Source of the DNA: Bdellovibrionales bacterium
GTDB taxonomy: Bacteria; Bdellovibrionota; Bacteriovoracia; Bacteriovoracales; Bacteriovoracaceae
Reading direction: 5' to 3'
NCBI GenBank assembly: GCA_018646675.1
Contig: JABGUH010000040.1
Span: 1-64,000 of the forward strand
DNA length: 64,000 bases
Shown: one piece after another, positions 17,231 to 25,516 of the stretch
Numbering within the stretch: the first letter of the stretch is position 1
Layout: each line of letters begins with the position of its first letter
Translations under genes and position numbers: made by a program
The notes under the pieces: generated by a model
Told to the model about the DNA's origin: nothing
The model's input: the letters and a program-made list of their open reading frames with translations, nothing else
The model's database searches: none

Positions 17231-17372
17231 CTGCTCTCCTAAATAACTATTTACACTTATAGCTATTTTATCCAGTGCAGTGGTTCTTCACAAGGTGGAA
17301 ATATCTGGTAATATACCCTACACGACAGTTAAACTTGGCGGCAAAGTACTATCACTATAATAAATATATTCC

Positions 17373-17780
17373 ATGGGATTAATCATGAAGATGGATGAAG
17401 AGAAGAGCAAAAACAGCAGCAACAACAACAACAAAGAGAAGGAGTGGAAGGCAAAAGTCTATGAAGTTTTCCAAACCTGCCAGGATGAGATAAAAAAGAC
17501 AACGGTAATGGGCAAAAAGATGTTATCTGCCTCTAAAACCAATAGCTGTCTACACGAATCCTATGAAGAGCTAGGCCGTATGGCCTTTGAGGACCTTGCC
17601 GCCAGTAAACTTAGCTGGGATAATCCTAAAGTTGCATCAATGCTCAAAAAGATTGAACAGTGCCATCAAGAGCTTCGACTAATTGAAAACGAGATGAACA
17701 AAGTTAAATTTGCTTCCGGCCCAGAACCGATTGCACCTAAGGGGTCTGATAACACTACGAACGATAACGATAAATCATAA
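17373..17780 (+). CDS. Small soluble helical protein of unknown function
   Basis: A 135-residue protein. A low-complexity Ser/Asn/Lys start (residues 5-20) is followed by helical sequence with coiled-coil potential and a disordered Asn/Asp tail. The stretch from VYEVFQTCQDEIKKTTVMGK to MLKKIEQCHQEL looks like a conserved core. ATGs at 17385 and 17391 are alternatives; none has a strong ribosome binding site. No family is recognised. Confidence 0.6.
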   Translation: MGLIMKMDEEKSKNSSNNNNKEKEWKAKVYEVFQTCQDEIKKTTVMGKKMLSASKTNSCLHESYEELGRMAFEDLAASKLSWDNPKVASMLKKIEQCHQELRLIENEMNKVKFASGPEPIAPKGSDNTTNDNDKS

Positions 17781-17816
17781 CCCAACCTTAATTACTTAGC
17801 TAATTTGTCTTCTATT

Positions 17817-17911
17817 CGGGGCCAGGATGCCCCGCTCCATAGCTACCGCGCAAGGCCAAACCGCACCTGTCACTCCACTAATTTCAATGTCTTAGCCATT
17901 GACGTTAGTGG
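17817..17911. other. Structured intergenic region with two strong hairpins
   Basis: The first hairpin pairs CGGGGC (17817-17822) with GCCCCG (17829-17834) around a 6-base loop. The second is a 37-base stem-loop: CCACTAA and TCAATG pair with CATTGA and TTAGTGG (17875-17911), with one 2-base internal loop and a 7-base loop. The region is more GC-rich than its surroundings. It could be a small RNA, a leader structure for the exported protein starting at 18019, or a terminator-like element without a T-run. The strand cannot be assigned. Confidence 0.5.
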
Positions 17912-18018
17912 CACTTGTTATGCAATTGTATAGTAGTAACAAGATGACCACGGATGGCAAGTCTTGAAGATATTAGTCAGTCAAGGAAGAGACCGAGAGG
18001 TAAAAAAGGAGTATGGGC

Positions 18019-18360
18019 ATGTGGCATACCAAAATAGCGAATAAGGGATTAATTCTACTTAGCTGGGCAGTCCTACTAATGCCTTTAATAGGATTTGCTA
18101 AACTCTCCATCAATCCCAACTGCCACGAAAACTTTACTGGAAAAGTAACCAGTGTAACCGACCTCCATACCCCTTTTACCTCTCTTAAACGGGTCAAAGT
18201 AAACTTTACCCTCAAAGACAACAACATTAAAAAAGAGGAGCGAACTCGAACCATTAAAATATTAAAATATGGTGAAACAACTTTCGAGCCGGGAAGCTCC
18301 TATCTCGTCAAGCTACGTGACAACTATATCTGCTCAGTCAACAAGGTAAAAAGCATCTAA
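18019..18360 (+). CDS. Small exported protein of unknown function
   Basis: A 113-residue protein with a signal peptide (MWHTKIANKG, then a hydrophobic run ending near FAKL) and about 85 mature residues of beta-rich character (GKVTSVTDL, VKVNFTL, SSYLVKLRDN). Two cysteines could pair. The ATG at 18019 has GGAG 7 bases upstream; the ATG at 18013 is too close to it. The mature part resembles the first half of the exported protein at 21974 in its G-x-V/I-T-x-V...KV-x-F pattern, which is only suggestive. Confidence 0.6.
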   Translation: MWHTKIANKGLILLSWAVLLMPLIGFAKLSINPNCHENFTGKVTSVTDLHTPFTSLKRVKVNFTLKDNNIKKEERTRTIKILKYGETTFEPGSSYLVKLRDNYICSVNKVKSI

Positions 18361-18419
18361 TAAAGGTGCAAATGAGTTGCAAAAAAAAGTAAATCTAAAC
18401 AAAGCTATCTCAACCAAGG

Positions 18420-19262
18420 ATGGAACGAGTTATGGCATTTACCAGACAACACTGCACCCCCTATAAAACTCTTCGCAACTTAATTCTCTCCGCTATTCTC
18501 ACTCTTCCCTTTTTCTGGAACCATGTGAGAGCATACACATTTACTGAAGATTTCCAGCGAGGAAATTTCTGGGCATCATTTCCCATTCCCCTCTCTCCTT
18601 TTGTTGCAACCGGGGAGGGGCAAGAGCAGCTACAACAGATATTAGATGAAGTCGAAGATGAGTGGGAGAACGCATTAGGACAAGAGATCTGGGATATTGC
18701 CCCAGTTGTAATTTTAGACCGCCTAGAGGGTAATACTATTCGCTGGTCCAATGATTTTGGTGCTGAAACAGGATATGACCCACAACAAACCTTGGCAATC
18801 ACTGTTCGTTATAGCTCCTCTGGACTCTTTACCCGAACTGAAATTATTCTAAACGGCAGCCTTACTTACTTGCGAGATAACCAGTACCAGCTCCTAAAAA
18901 AGACGATTCTCCATGAGATGGGACATACTGTAGGGCTGGATCACTCTAATCATCAGGCAATCATGGCGGCTTACATTAGTGGAGTTGAAACCCTACAAGA
19001 AGATGACCTGGAAGGAATCAGAGCGATTTTTGATCAGACCGGCCAACGACAAGCCTCCGGGATCTCTCCCCTGCTCAAAAATGAGAAGAACTCCCTAAGT
19101 AGTAATATGTTAGGTAGCTGCGGAACTGTCACCACTAACAATAATGATGGAGGAGGAAGTAGTGGTAGTGGAGGAGCTGCCGCGAGCTTTATCTTATCGC
19201 TCTTACTAGGACTACTATCCACCCAACTCCACCGTGGCAAACTATGCCTGCTAGCACAATAA
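18420..19262 (+). CDS. Secreted matrixin-type zinc metalloprotease with C-terminal anchor
   Basis: A 280-residue protein. After a signal peptide the catalytic motif HEMGHTVGLDH (H165 from the ATG at 18420) has the three zinc histidines and the catalytic glutamate of metzincins; LDHSNHQAIMAA is close to the usual Met-turn order. The C-terminus is tripartite: SCGTV, then a Gly/Ser-rich linker, then a hydrophobic helix and a short basic tail. This looks like a surface-sorting or membrane-anchoring signal. AAGG abuts the ATG at 18420, so the in-frame ATG at 18432 may be the real start. Confidence 0.8.
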   Translation: MERVMAFTRQHCTPYKTLRNLILSAILTLPFFWNHVRAYTFTEDFQRGNFWASFPIPLSPFVATGEGQEQLQQILDEVEDEWENALGQEIWDIAPVVILDRLEGNTIRWSNDFGAETGYDPQQTLAITVRYSSSGLFTRTEIILNGSLTYLRDNQYQLLKKTILHEMGHTVGLDHSNHQAIMAAYISGVETLQEDDLEGIRAIFDQTGQRQASGISPLLKNEKNSLSSNMLGSCGTVTTNNNDGGGSSGSGGAAASFILSLLLGLLSTQLHRGKLCLLAQ

Positions 19263-19311
19263 ATCTCTAAATTTATCAGCTGATACCGCCCAATCACCGA
19301 TTAGTTGATTG

Positions 19312-19773
19312 ATGAGCGAGAACGATGTTGCCCACAACTATGTATTTTTTCTTCAGCTAAGTACCAAGCTACCCGACTATTTTATTCGGCTATCTGCGGC
19401 GCTTGCTCCCCATAACATCCAACTTGTTCCTGTAACCTGGAGAGATATAAGCGAACTGATCGGTCGTGATCGCCGTTTGGTTGTAGCGGTGGTGCCAGAT
19501 ATCTCCCGTCAACGCAACTTCAACCTACTGCGGGCCCGCAATCTGGATTTCTGGCTTAACCGACGGCATATCAATCTAATTCATGTCAGCACATTTCAAC
19601 AGATCAATGATCTATTTGTTACCAAGGATTCCAGTGTATATACCCATCTAAAACTCCCCACTACTATCTCTCAGATCGCCATGAAGATTATTGAGAAGCA
19701 TGCTCAAGTGGGAGAGCGTAAAAATCGCTGGCCCGGAGGCCGAAGAGGGAAATTACCTGACAGTCAACCATGA
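19312..19773 (+). CDS. Protein of unknown function
   Basis: A 153-residue soluble protein with alternating hydrophobic strands and helices (NYVFFLQLSTKLP, DRRLVVAVVPD, HINLIHVSTFQQIN). It is somewhat like a degenerate response-regulator or flavodoxin-like alpha/beta fold, but with no recognisable active site. The basic tail is rich in Arg and Gly. The start is ATG 19312 directly after a TTG; no clear ribosome binding site. It is followed by another orphan gene on the same strand. Confidence 0.5.
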   Translation: MSENDVAHNYVFFLQLSTKLPDYFIRLSAALAPHNIQLVPVTWRDISELIGRDRRLVVAVVPDISRQRNFNLLRARNLDFWLNRRHINLIHVSTFQQINDLFVTKDSSVYTHLKLPTTISQIAMKIIEKHAQVGERKNRWPGGRRGKLPDSQP

Positions 19774-19861
19774 GTATCGTAATCCTGTTCAACTCTCCAG
19801 ATCAACAGCAGAAATAATAAATGGATGACATCAAAATTACCCACGAGTATACTGGTTTTCT

Positions 19862-20239
19862 ATGAATGAACAAAGTGTGTACCTCCATCGGATACTAGTT
19901 GTAATTAAACTGGATGCGGATCGGCTATTTGAGCGTATCTCTGAACGTTATCCAGAATATATCGGTATCTACAGCTTAAAAAGAACTCGTGACCACTTCT
20001 CTCGAATCTTTGATAACCGCTTTTCACAACTAGAAATTAGGGAGCTGGCAGTAATCGCTCCTGAACTCAATGTTGCCCTAGATAACTTCTACTCCCTAAG
20101 TGAACAGATGAACTGGTATCTCTATACGACCGAGGATCTGCCTCAGGCGATGAGTGACCGGGTTCTACGCTATATTAGTGAGCTAAAATCTATGTTAGAG
20201 ACTATTAACATTCACATTGAAGCTGAATTGAGCTCCTAA
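19862..20239 (+). CDS. Small helical protein of unknown function
   Basis: A 125-residue, largely alpha-helical soluble protein. It has no signal peptide and no motif I recognise. It is 19 bp upstream of the methyltransferase-like gene and probably in the same transcript. No strong ribosome binding site is seen before the ATG. Confidence 0.55.
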   Translation: MNEQSVYLHRILVVIKLDADRLFERISERYPEYIGIYSLKRTRDHFSRIFDNRFSQLEIRELAVIAPELNVALDNFYSLSEQMNWYLYTTEDLPQAMSDRVLRYISELKSMLETINIHIEAELSS

Positions 20240-20258
20240 ACTTTAAGGTAAGTTACTT

Positions 20259-20951
20259 GTGGCAAAATTTAATCTATTTAAAATTTTGGCATCTACCCTT
20301 TTGATCCTAACTCTTTCAAGTAAGCTTACTGCTGAAAGTGTAGTTAGCCGTTTTGAATTGCTATCTGGCATCAAGCAGACGGACCGTATCACTCAGCCCC
20401 CTCCCTCTAAATTGAAAGGGAGGGACACCTATATCTATGGTAAGTCACCAGAGCAATTTTTGGTGGATAACTACCACTATATTCCTGCTGGTAGTCGAGT
20501 CCTCGATATCCATATGGGAGATGGGCAGCACACTGTTTTTTTAGCGCAAAAAGGATACCGGGTTGTTGGAATCGAACAAAGTTCATTAGCAATAAAAAAA
20601 GTTAAGTTTTTGGCCAGTGAGTTTGAAGTTAGAGTTGACACTATTCAGACTAAGATTAACAGCTACCACCCCAAAGGCGGTCCCTTTGATGCGATTATAT
20701 CTTTTTTTCGAGTGGAGCGATCTCTGCTTTCAAAAATTTCCTCTTGGTTAAAACCGGGAGGAATTCTGATCTACCACGCCTTTACCAATAAGCAGTTAGG
20801 AAAGAAGGAGCAAGCGGTGGATATAAAACACCAAACCTTGTTACGCCCCAAGGAGCTGCTAACCCTCTTTCCTGGAATGACTATTTTAAAATATGAGGAA
20901 CCAGTACATCTAAATAACTATACTGCCAGTATTATCTTAAAAAATAATTAG
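20259..20951 (+). CDS. SAM-methyltransferase-like protein with a signal peptide
   Basis: A 230-residue protein. The core (from about residue 75) has a class I methyltransferase pattern: VLDIHMGDGQHTVFLA, GYRVVGIEQS, and PFDAIISFF followed by LKPGGILIYH. It resembles TehB-like enzymes. Motif I has His for the usual Gly. The N-terminus (FNLFKILASTLLILTLSS, then KLTAE) looks like a cleavable signal peptide. SAM is not known in the periplasm, so either the segment is a membrane anchor with a cytoplasmic domain, or the protein no longer methylates. GTG start with TAAGG at 9 bases. Confidence 0.65.
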   Translation: MAKFNLFKILASTLLILTLSSKLTAESVVSRFELLSGIKQTDRITQPPPSKLKGRDTYIYGKSPEQFLVDNYHYIPAGSRVLDIHMGDGQHTVFLAQKGYRVVGIEQSSLAIKKVKFLASEFEVRVDTIQTKINSYHPKGGPFDAIISFFRVERSLLSKISSWLKPGGILIYHAFTNKQLGKKEQAVDIKHQTLLRPKELLTLFPGMTILKYEEPVHLNNYTASIILKNN

Positions 20952-20961
20952 GAGTACAACT

Positions 20962-21918
20962 ATGAAACTCTCTCTCTTCTACCACAACGTAACCATAATA
21001 GATTACTCCTACCTAGACCAGCAACTTGGTCCAGTAGGTAACTCGCTGATTGTTGATCTAGAGTTAGAAGGTACCAATGACTCCGAAGAGGGAGTTATCT
21101 TCGACTTTGCCAATGCCAAAAAAAAGGTCAAAGAGGTTATTGATTTAGAGTGCGACCATCGCTTAGTGGTCCCAACGGAATTGATTGGTTTGGTAATGGA
21201 TGAATACCAAGGATCTACTCATATTCAATATCCTCTGGCCGGAGATCTTCCCACCCTAGTTTATCGTGCTCCAATTGAGGCGATCTGTCAGATCGAAGCG
21301 GAAGAGATTACCACTCCAACTGTGGCCCGCTATCTGGAAGATATTATCATGGGCCACATGCCCCCAAATATCTCCCGAGTTGGCATCACGCTAAGACAAG
21401 AAGCGGGACAAAAAGATGACTCATTTTTCCACTACACTCATGGACTGAAGAGACACTACGGTAACTGCCAACGACTACTCCATGGCCATCGCAATACTAT
21501 TTTTATCGCTATCGATGGTAAAAGGTCTCTAGAGCATGAGCAACAGCTACTTACGAGCTGGCCCAACCGCTCCATCCATTTTGCCTGTTGGAACAATATC
21601 ATAAATCAAGAGGAGATCCTATCCTCATTAGGTACCAATACATCCCCCTTTGGCTGCCATCCCTCTAGTCTGATGGTCCATATCGCCTACCAGAGCAAGC
21701 AGGGCAAATTTGAACTACAGCTACCAGCCTGTATGGTCTATATCATGCCAGATGAGACCACAGTGGAGAATATCTGTACCTTTTTTGCAACAGTGATTCG
21801 GGCACAGGTGGGAAGTGATCATCTAGTGCAACTATTTGCCTTCGAAGGGGTAGGGAAAGGGGCAAATGCCACTATCCCCGCCGGGGCCGAAGAGGAGAGC
21901 TCTCTCTTTCCCATCTAG
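20962..21918 (+). CDS. 6-pyruvoyl/6-carboxy-tetrahydropterin synthase-related protein
   Basis: A 318-residue homologue of the PTPS/QueD family with the domain halves in swapped order. The N-terminal part has the usual C-terminal-half pattern (GVIFDFANAKKKVKEVID, then DHRLVVP). The central part (HGLKRHYGNCQRLLHGHR) holds the zinc histidines and the catalytic-type cysteine normally found at the start. Proteins of this longer type are known in gamma-proteobacteria and annotated as PTPS-related; the reaction is not established. AGGAG precedes the ATG, 10 bases after the methyltransferase-like gene. Confidence 0.72.
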   Translation: MKLSLFYHNVTIIDYSYLDQQLGPVGNSLIVDLELEGTNDSEEGVIFDFANAKKKVKEVIDLECDHRLVVPTELIGLVMDEYQGSTHIQYPLAGDLPTLVYRAPIEAICQIEAEEITTPTVARYLEDIIMGHMPPNISRVGITLRQEAGQKDDSFFHYTHGLKRHYGNCQRLLHGHRNTIFIAIDGKRSLEHEQQLLTSWPNRSIHFACWNNIINQEEILSSLGTNTSPFGCHPSSLMVHIAYQSKQGKFELQLPACMVYIMPDETTVENICTFFATVIRAQVGSDHLVQLFAFEGVGKGANATIPAGAEEESSLFPI

Positions 21919-21973
21919 ATGAATTAATTTACCTAATTTGCATGCAGCCTAACTAACTGTCATAATTATTCAT

Positions 21974-22702
21974 ATGAGCAGAAGTTTACCTATAATAATC
22001 TCTATCTCTTTAATGGCACTCTGCGCGGCCAGTCTGGCCAGTGCTGCCATCACTGGTGAAAGAGGAGGTCCTCTTAGAAAGGATCACCCCGATGGCCTCT
22101 TCTCTGGACGAATTACCAAAGTCAACTCCGCCTCATCGCTGCTGCGCATTAAGGTTGATTTTAGCAACATGCGCTATTTGAATAAGCGAGACCAAGTGGA
22201 GTTCTGGGATGAGGAGTCGATCTCTGCTCGCTGTCGCGCCTATATTATGGGTAAAAGCAATCGCTATCTGCTTCTTAAAGTCCCCAGCTACACCCGTTGT
22301 AAAAATAGTGTTGCCATTACGATGGGAGGACATCTCAAGCTGTATAGCCAGGACCTAGTCAACAACCTAGAAGTTGGGCGGGAGTTGCTGGGAATTCTAA
22401 TTAAAAAGCAGCTGGCAATTAGTGGCCAAATGGAGCACACCAAGCGAAAGCTAGAGCAATATATTGATCAAGTTGGCGCAATAAACAAGCGATATCATCT
22501 ACTTAGAGAACAGCTAGAGTCAGAATGGCGGCAACAAATCAAGCGACTAGAAGAGGATCGTAGCATAACTGCTGGAAAATTTAGAAACTTCCAATCCCGT
22601 TTGGATGAGATAAATTATAAGGTGGAGCGTTATCGAATTGACGATCACAATCTAGAACTTGATCGCTGGTCACTAGACACCAATCTTTTCTATCGCAAAT
22701 AG
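21974..22702 (+). CDS. Exported coiled-coil protein of unknown function
   Basis: A 242-residue protein with an N-terminal signal peptide (ending near ASAAITG), a beta-rich region to about residue 120, and a charged coiled-coil segment (about 140-225). It is likely periplasmic. No family is recognised. No clear ribosome binding site is visible. Confidence 0.55.
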   Translation: MSRSLPIIISISLMALCAASLASAAITGERGGPLRKDHPDGLFSGRITKVNSASSLLRIKVDFSNMRYLNKRDQVEFWDEESISARCRAYIMGKSNRYLLLKVPSYTRCKNSVAITMGGHLKLYSQDLVNNLEVGRELLGILIKKQLAISGQMEHTKRKLEQYIDQVGAINKRYHLLREQLESEWRQQIKRLEEDRSITAGKFRNFQSRLDEINYKVERYRIDDHNLELDRWSLDTNLFYRK

Positions 22703-22809
22703 CTAAATACCTTCAAATTTCGTAATAATTAATCTATGCTGCGATCACTAAAATAGTGACCTTTGACAGTCAGTTATTTTTACCTATTTTTAAACCAAGG
22801 AAAGCTTTT

Positions 22810-24462
22810 ATGATTAACTTAAGACTATCCGCATGTTTCCTACTATCACTACTGCTATTAGGAAATCTTTCATCCTTTGCGGCCAAAAAGCCTTTGAAGA
22901 CAGTGGGACGGCCAGATGCTCCCCAAAATGGAGTTTTCCTTTTTAACCTGCAAAGTGGGCCCACTACCTTAAATCCACTTACCTCGACCGACTTCTACGC
23001 CTCACAAGTCCAGTCCTACATTGTCGAAGGGCTCTTGGAACGTAATATTGATACCTATGAGTTTGAACCCGCCTTGGCAACTGATTGGAAAATCTCCAAA
23101 GATGGTTTGAAATATGACTTTACCCTGCGACCAGGAGTTAAGTGGCATGATGGTAAACCTCTGACTGCAGAAGATGTGAAGTTTAGCTTTGATGCCATCT
23201 TTGATCCCCAATTTAAAACTGCCCATATGCGCCCCTACTATGAGAATATTAAAGAGGTTAAAATCCTAAGTAAAAATAAAATACGCTTCATTGCCAAACG
23301 CAAGTATTTCAAAAATTTTAGTGTTTGTGCCACAATCAGCGTTCTGCCCAAGCACATCTACATGAATCCTAGCAAGAAGCAGATGAAAAAACTGAATAAG
23401 ACCTTGATCGGTACTGGTCCATACATCTTGGATAAGTATATCCGTGGGAAAAAATTAGTCTTAAAGAAAAATCCAAATTGGTGGGGCAACAAAGCGCCCC
23501 ATCTAAAAGGGGTACATAACTATAAAAAGTACCTGATGAAATTTGTGAAAGATGAGACGATCTCAATTGAGATGCTGAAAAAAGGTAACCTCGACTACAT
23601 CGGTTTAGGGGCAGAAGCCTTTATCAAGAAGACTGGTGGCTCAGTTTGGGGTAAGCGAGTTCACAAGATTAAGGTAGAGAACAGCTCCGTTAAAGGGTAT
23701 GGATTTATTGGGTGGAATCTAACCAACCCTCTGTTTAAAAGCAAAAAAACCCGTTTGGCCCTCTACAAACTAGTTAACCGTCAACTGATGATTGATAAGT
23801 TCCTTTTCAAACTCTCGGAGCCGGCAATTGGCCCTCTCTATCGTACTAGCGACTATGCCCCAAAAGATGTTAAGCCAGTCATGTATGATCCGAAAGGAGC
23901 ACTTAGGCTGCTTAAAAAAGATGGGTGGGAAGATAGTGATGGTGACCAAATCCTAGATAAAGTGATTGATGGCAAAAGGGTGAAGTTTAGCTTTACCATT
24001 TTAGAGCCACTGCAGGACTTTATAAAGTACCTGACAATCTTCAAAGAGGATGCTCAGAAAATGGGGATCGAAGTTAAGATTAAGTTTGTCGAGTGGAACA
24101 CCTTTATCAAGTTGTTAGATGAGCGTAAATTTGAAGCAGTTCGACTGGCCTGGGGAGGGGGATCAATCGATTGGGACCCCAAGCAGATCTGGCACTCCAG
24201 CTCGATTAAAGGTGGATCAAACTTTATCGGTTATAGTAATCCCAAAGTGGATAAACTGATCGACCAGGCACGATCGACAATGGATCGCGAAAAGCGTAAA
24301 AAGATGCTCTATCAAGTTTTCAAGATGATCGCTGACGATGTCCCCTACGTATTCTTCTTTAATCGCAAATTCTCCCTATACGCTCATACTAAGCGGATGG
24401 AACGAGTAAAGGATACCTATAAGTATGGAGTTGGTACTCCATACTGGTGGATCTCTAAGTAA
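22810..24462 (+). CDS. Periplasmic oligopeptide/dipeptide-binding protein (SBP family 5)
   Basis: A 550-residue extracytoplasmic solute-binding protein that would deliver peptides or similar ligands to the permeases downstream. The signal peptide ends near SSFAAKK, followed by the family pattern NPLTSTD, then LATDWKISKDGL and FTLRPGVKWHDGKPLTAEDV. The ATG at 22810 has AAGGA 8 bases upstream and begins the signal peptide; the frame extends further upstream without support. The permease gene starts 25 bp later. Confidence 0.9.
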   Translation: MINLRLSACFLLSLLLLGNLSSFAAKKPLKTVGRPDAPQNGVFLFNLQSGPTTLNPLTSTDFYASQVQSYIVEGLLERNIDTYEFEPALATDWKISKDGLKYDFTLRPGVKWHDGKPLTAEDVKFSFDAIFDPQFKTAHMRPYYENIKEVKILSKNKIRFIAKRKYFKNFSVCATISVLPKHIYMNPSKKQMKKLNKTLIGTGPYILDKYIRGKKLVLKKNPNWWGNKAPHLKGVHNYKKYLMKFVKDETISIEMLKKGNLDYIGLGAEAFIKKTGGSVWGKRVHKIKVENSSVKGYGFIGWNLTNPLFKSKKTRLALYKLVNRQLMIDKFLFKLSEPAIGPLYRTSDYAPKDVKPVMYDPKGALRLLKKDGWEDSDGDQILDKVIDGKRVKFSFTILEPLQDFIKYLTIFKEDAQKMGIEVKIKFVEWNTFIKLLDERKFEAVRLAWGGGSIDWDPKQIWHSSSIKGGSNFIGYSNPKVDKLIDQARSTMDREKRKKMLYQVFKMIADDVPYVFFFNRKFSLYAHTKRMERVKDTYKYGVGTPYWWISK

Positions 24463-24487
24463 TCTTGCTTAAGGCGAGGAGCTTTCT

Positions 24488-25516
24488 GTGTATCAATATA
24501 TAATTCGAAGATTGCTGATAATTATCCCGACACTATTTGGAGTGACGGTGATCGTTTTTGGTATTATTAACCTTGCCCCCGGCAGCCCAGTTGAACAGCG
24601 AATCCAACAACTGCGTTTTGGGGGAATGGGTTCAAATGCCGAAACCAGTACTGATGCCAAAGATAGTGCCATCTCAGAAGAGGTGATTGAAGCGCTAAGA
24701 AAACAGTATGGCTTTGATAAACCGGTCCACATCCGCTACTGGATCTGGCTGAAGAATCTCTCCCGCCTAGATTTTGGAGAGAGCTTTACCTACGAAGAGC
24801 CAGTACTCGATGTGATCGTTAGTAAATTTCCAGTTTCACTTCAGTTCGGAGTGGTTTCACTCCTGCTATCCTACCTAATCTGTGTCCCACTAGGGGTGTT
24901 TAAAGCGATTAAACACGGTACCAAGTTTGATCTGGCTTCCAGCTTTATGCTATTTGCCATGTATTCGGTCCCTCCATTCATGTTAGGGATCTTGCTGATT
25001 GTCTTTTTTGCTGGTGGCAGCTTCCTGGACATCTTTCCCATCGGTGAGCTCTACTCTGATATGTATGAGGAGCTTGGTTTTTTTGACAAGATATTGGATC
25101 GACTGCACCACTTTATCCTACCTCTAAGCTGCTATCTAATTGGCCAGTTCACCGTGCTAACCATGTTGATGAAAAACTCGCTATTAGAGGAGATTAAAAA
25201 GGATTATGTCCGAACCGCTAGGGCCAAAGGGGTGTCTGAGCGTAAAATTTATCTCAAGCACGCTTTGAGAAATGCCCTAATTCCCATCGTAACTGGTATT
25301 GGTGGATTCTTAATGATCTTTTTTGCTGGTTCACTACTACTAGAAACTATCTTTCAGTTAGATGGCATCGGTCTACTGGGCTACCAATCAGTTCTCTCTC
25401 GTGACTATAACGTCATTATGGGGCTGGTCTTCATCCAGAGTCTGCTGATGTTAATTGGTAACCTAATTAGTGATATGGCCTATGTACTAGTTGATCCAAG
25501 GATTGATTTCAAATGA
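24488..25516 (+). CDS. Peptide ABC transporter permease (DppB/OppB-like)
   Basis: A 342-residue inner-membrane permease. It has the DppB-type N-terminus (MYQYIIRRLLIIIPTLFGV), NLAPGSP, and the EAA loop with YVRTARAKGVSERKIYLKHALRNA contacting the ATPase. It starts at GTG with GAGGAG upstream and overlaps the next permease by 4 bases (ATGA). Confidence 0.92.
   Translation: MYQYIIRRLLIIIPTLFGVTVIVFGIINLAPGSPVEQRIQQLRFGGMGSNAETSTDAKDSAISEEVIEALRKQYGFDKPVHIRYWIWLKNLSRLDFGESFTYEEPVLDVIVSKFPVSLQFGVVSLLLSYLICVPLGVFKAIKHGTKFDLASSFMLFAMYSVPPFMLGILLIVFFAGGSFLDIFPIGELYSDMYEELGFFDKILDRLHHFILPLSCYLIGQFTVLTMLMKNSLLEEIKKDYVRTARAKGVSERKIYLKHALRNALIPIVTGIGGFLMIFFAGSLLLETIFQLDGIGLLGYQSVLSRDYNVIMGLVFIQSLLMLIGNLISDMAYVLVDPRIDFK

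Noticed and set aside
17817..17911. Assignment of the two hairpins to a c-di-GMP or cobalamin riboswitch
   Set aside because: Short matches to riboswitch cores were seen but not in the right order or with the right pairing, so no class is claimed.
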